The translations under genes and the position numbers were made by a program. DNA of 7,077 nucleotides from an uncultured Bacteroidales bacterium (GTDB taxonomy: Bacteria > Bacteroidota > Bacteroidia > Bacteroidales > Bacteroidaceae), in the NCBI GenBank assembly GCA_937995875.1, contig CALKIW010000132.1:1-7077 (forward strand), written 5' to 3'. Below are positions 7,042 to 7,077 of this stretch, piece by piece. Position 1 is the first letter of the stretch; each line of letters opens with the position of its first letter. The notes beneath the pieces were generated by a model. It had not been told where the DNA came from, did not search any database, and saw only the letters and a list, made by a program, of their open reading frames with translations.

Positions 7042-7077
7042 CAAACCTATTCCGCCGAGTAGTCCGCCACCAACTGC
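7039..7077 (-). CDS. Possible C-terminal end of an upstream gene (12 codons plus stop)
   Basis: Where the repeats stop, the composition changes to G/C-richer sequence. On the minus strand one frame reads AVGGGLLGGIGL and then TAA at 7041-7039, the TAA overlapping the last bases of repeat unit 3. A small hydrophobic glycine-rich tail would suit a membrane protein. A neighbouring frame, QLVADYSAE with TAG at 7049-7047, is equally possible on 30 bases of evidence, and a plus-strand gene cannot be ruled out. No product can be named. Confidence 0.3.
   Translation of the reverse strand, partial: AVGGGLLGGIGL

Overview
The window reads as part of a polysaccharide utilisation locus (PUL) from a Bacteroidota bacterium, most likely of the Prevotella group. 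The pointers are a textbook SusC/SusD pair, lipoprotein signals with an acidic stretch after the lipidated cysteine, A/T-rich leaders without Shine-Dalgarno sequences, and a match to the Bacteroidota TTTG/TAnnTTTG promoter. The genus is an inference; no marker gene is present.

All recognisable genes lie on the minus strand, so the locus reads from right to left. Positions 7039-7077 may hold the last codons of an upstream gene, which is weakly supported. Positions 6861-7041 hold a cluster of three repeat units of about 70, 41 and 70 bp. Positions 6682-6860 are an A/T-rich leader with a good promoter candidate. The SusC-like TonB-dependent transporter (1082 aa) occupies 3433-6681. After 19 bp comes the SusD-like surface lipoprotein (653 aa) at 1452-3413. 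A 228-bp gene-free gap (1224-1451) holds another copy of the 70-bp repeat and a separate 22-bp tandem repeat. Then comes a lipoprotein with Fn3-like and beta-helix (DUF4957/DUF5123-type) regions at 1-1223, whose 3' end lies outside the window.

The three proteins fit one outer-membrane glycan capture and import machine. The beta-helix lipoprotein probably binds glycan at the surface, SusD forms the lid of the transporter, and SusC carries oligosaccharides into the periplasm using TonB energy. DUF4957/DUF5123-type proteins next to SusCD are typical of pectin loci, so pectin or homogalacturonan fragments are the best substrate guess. No enzyme or regulator is present in the window to confirm this.

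The least explained part is the repeat family. One copy follows closely after the susD-like stop codon and the cluster follows directly after the possible upstream stop codon, in the same orientation relative to transcription. I did not find a clearly new biological system here.
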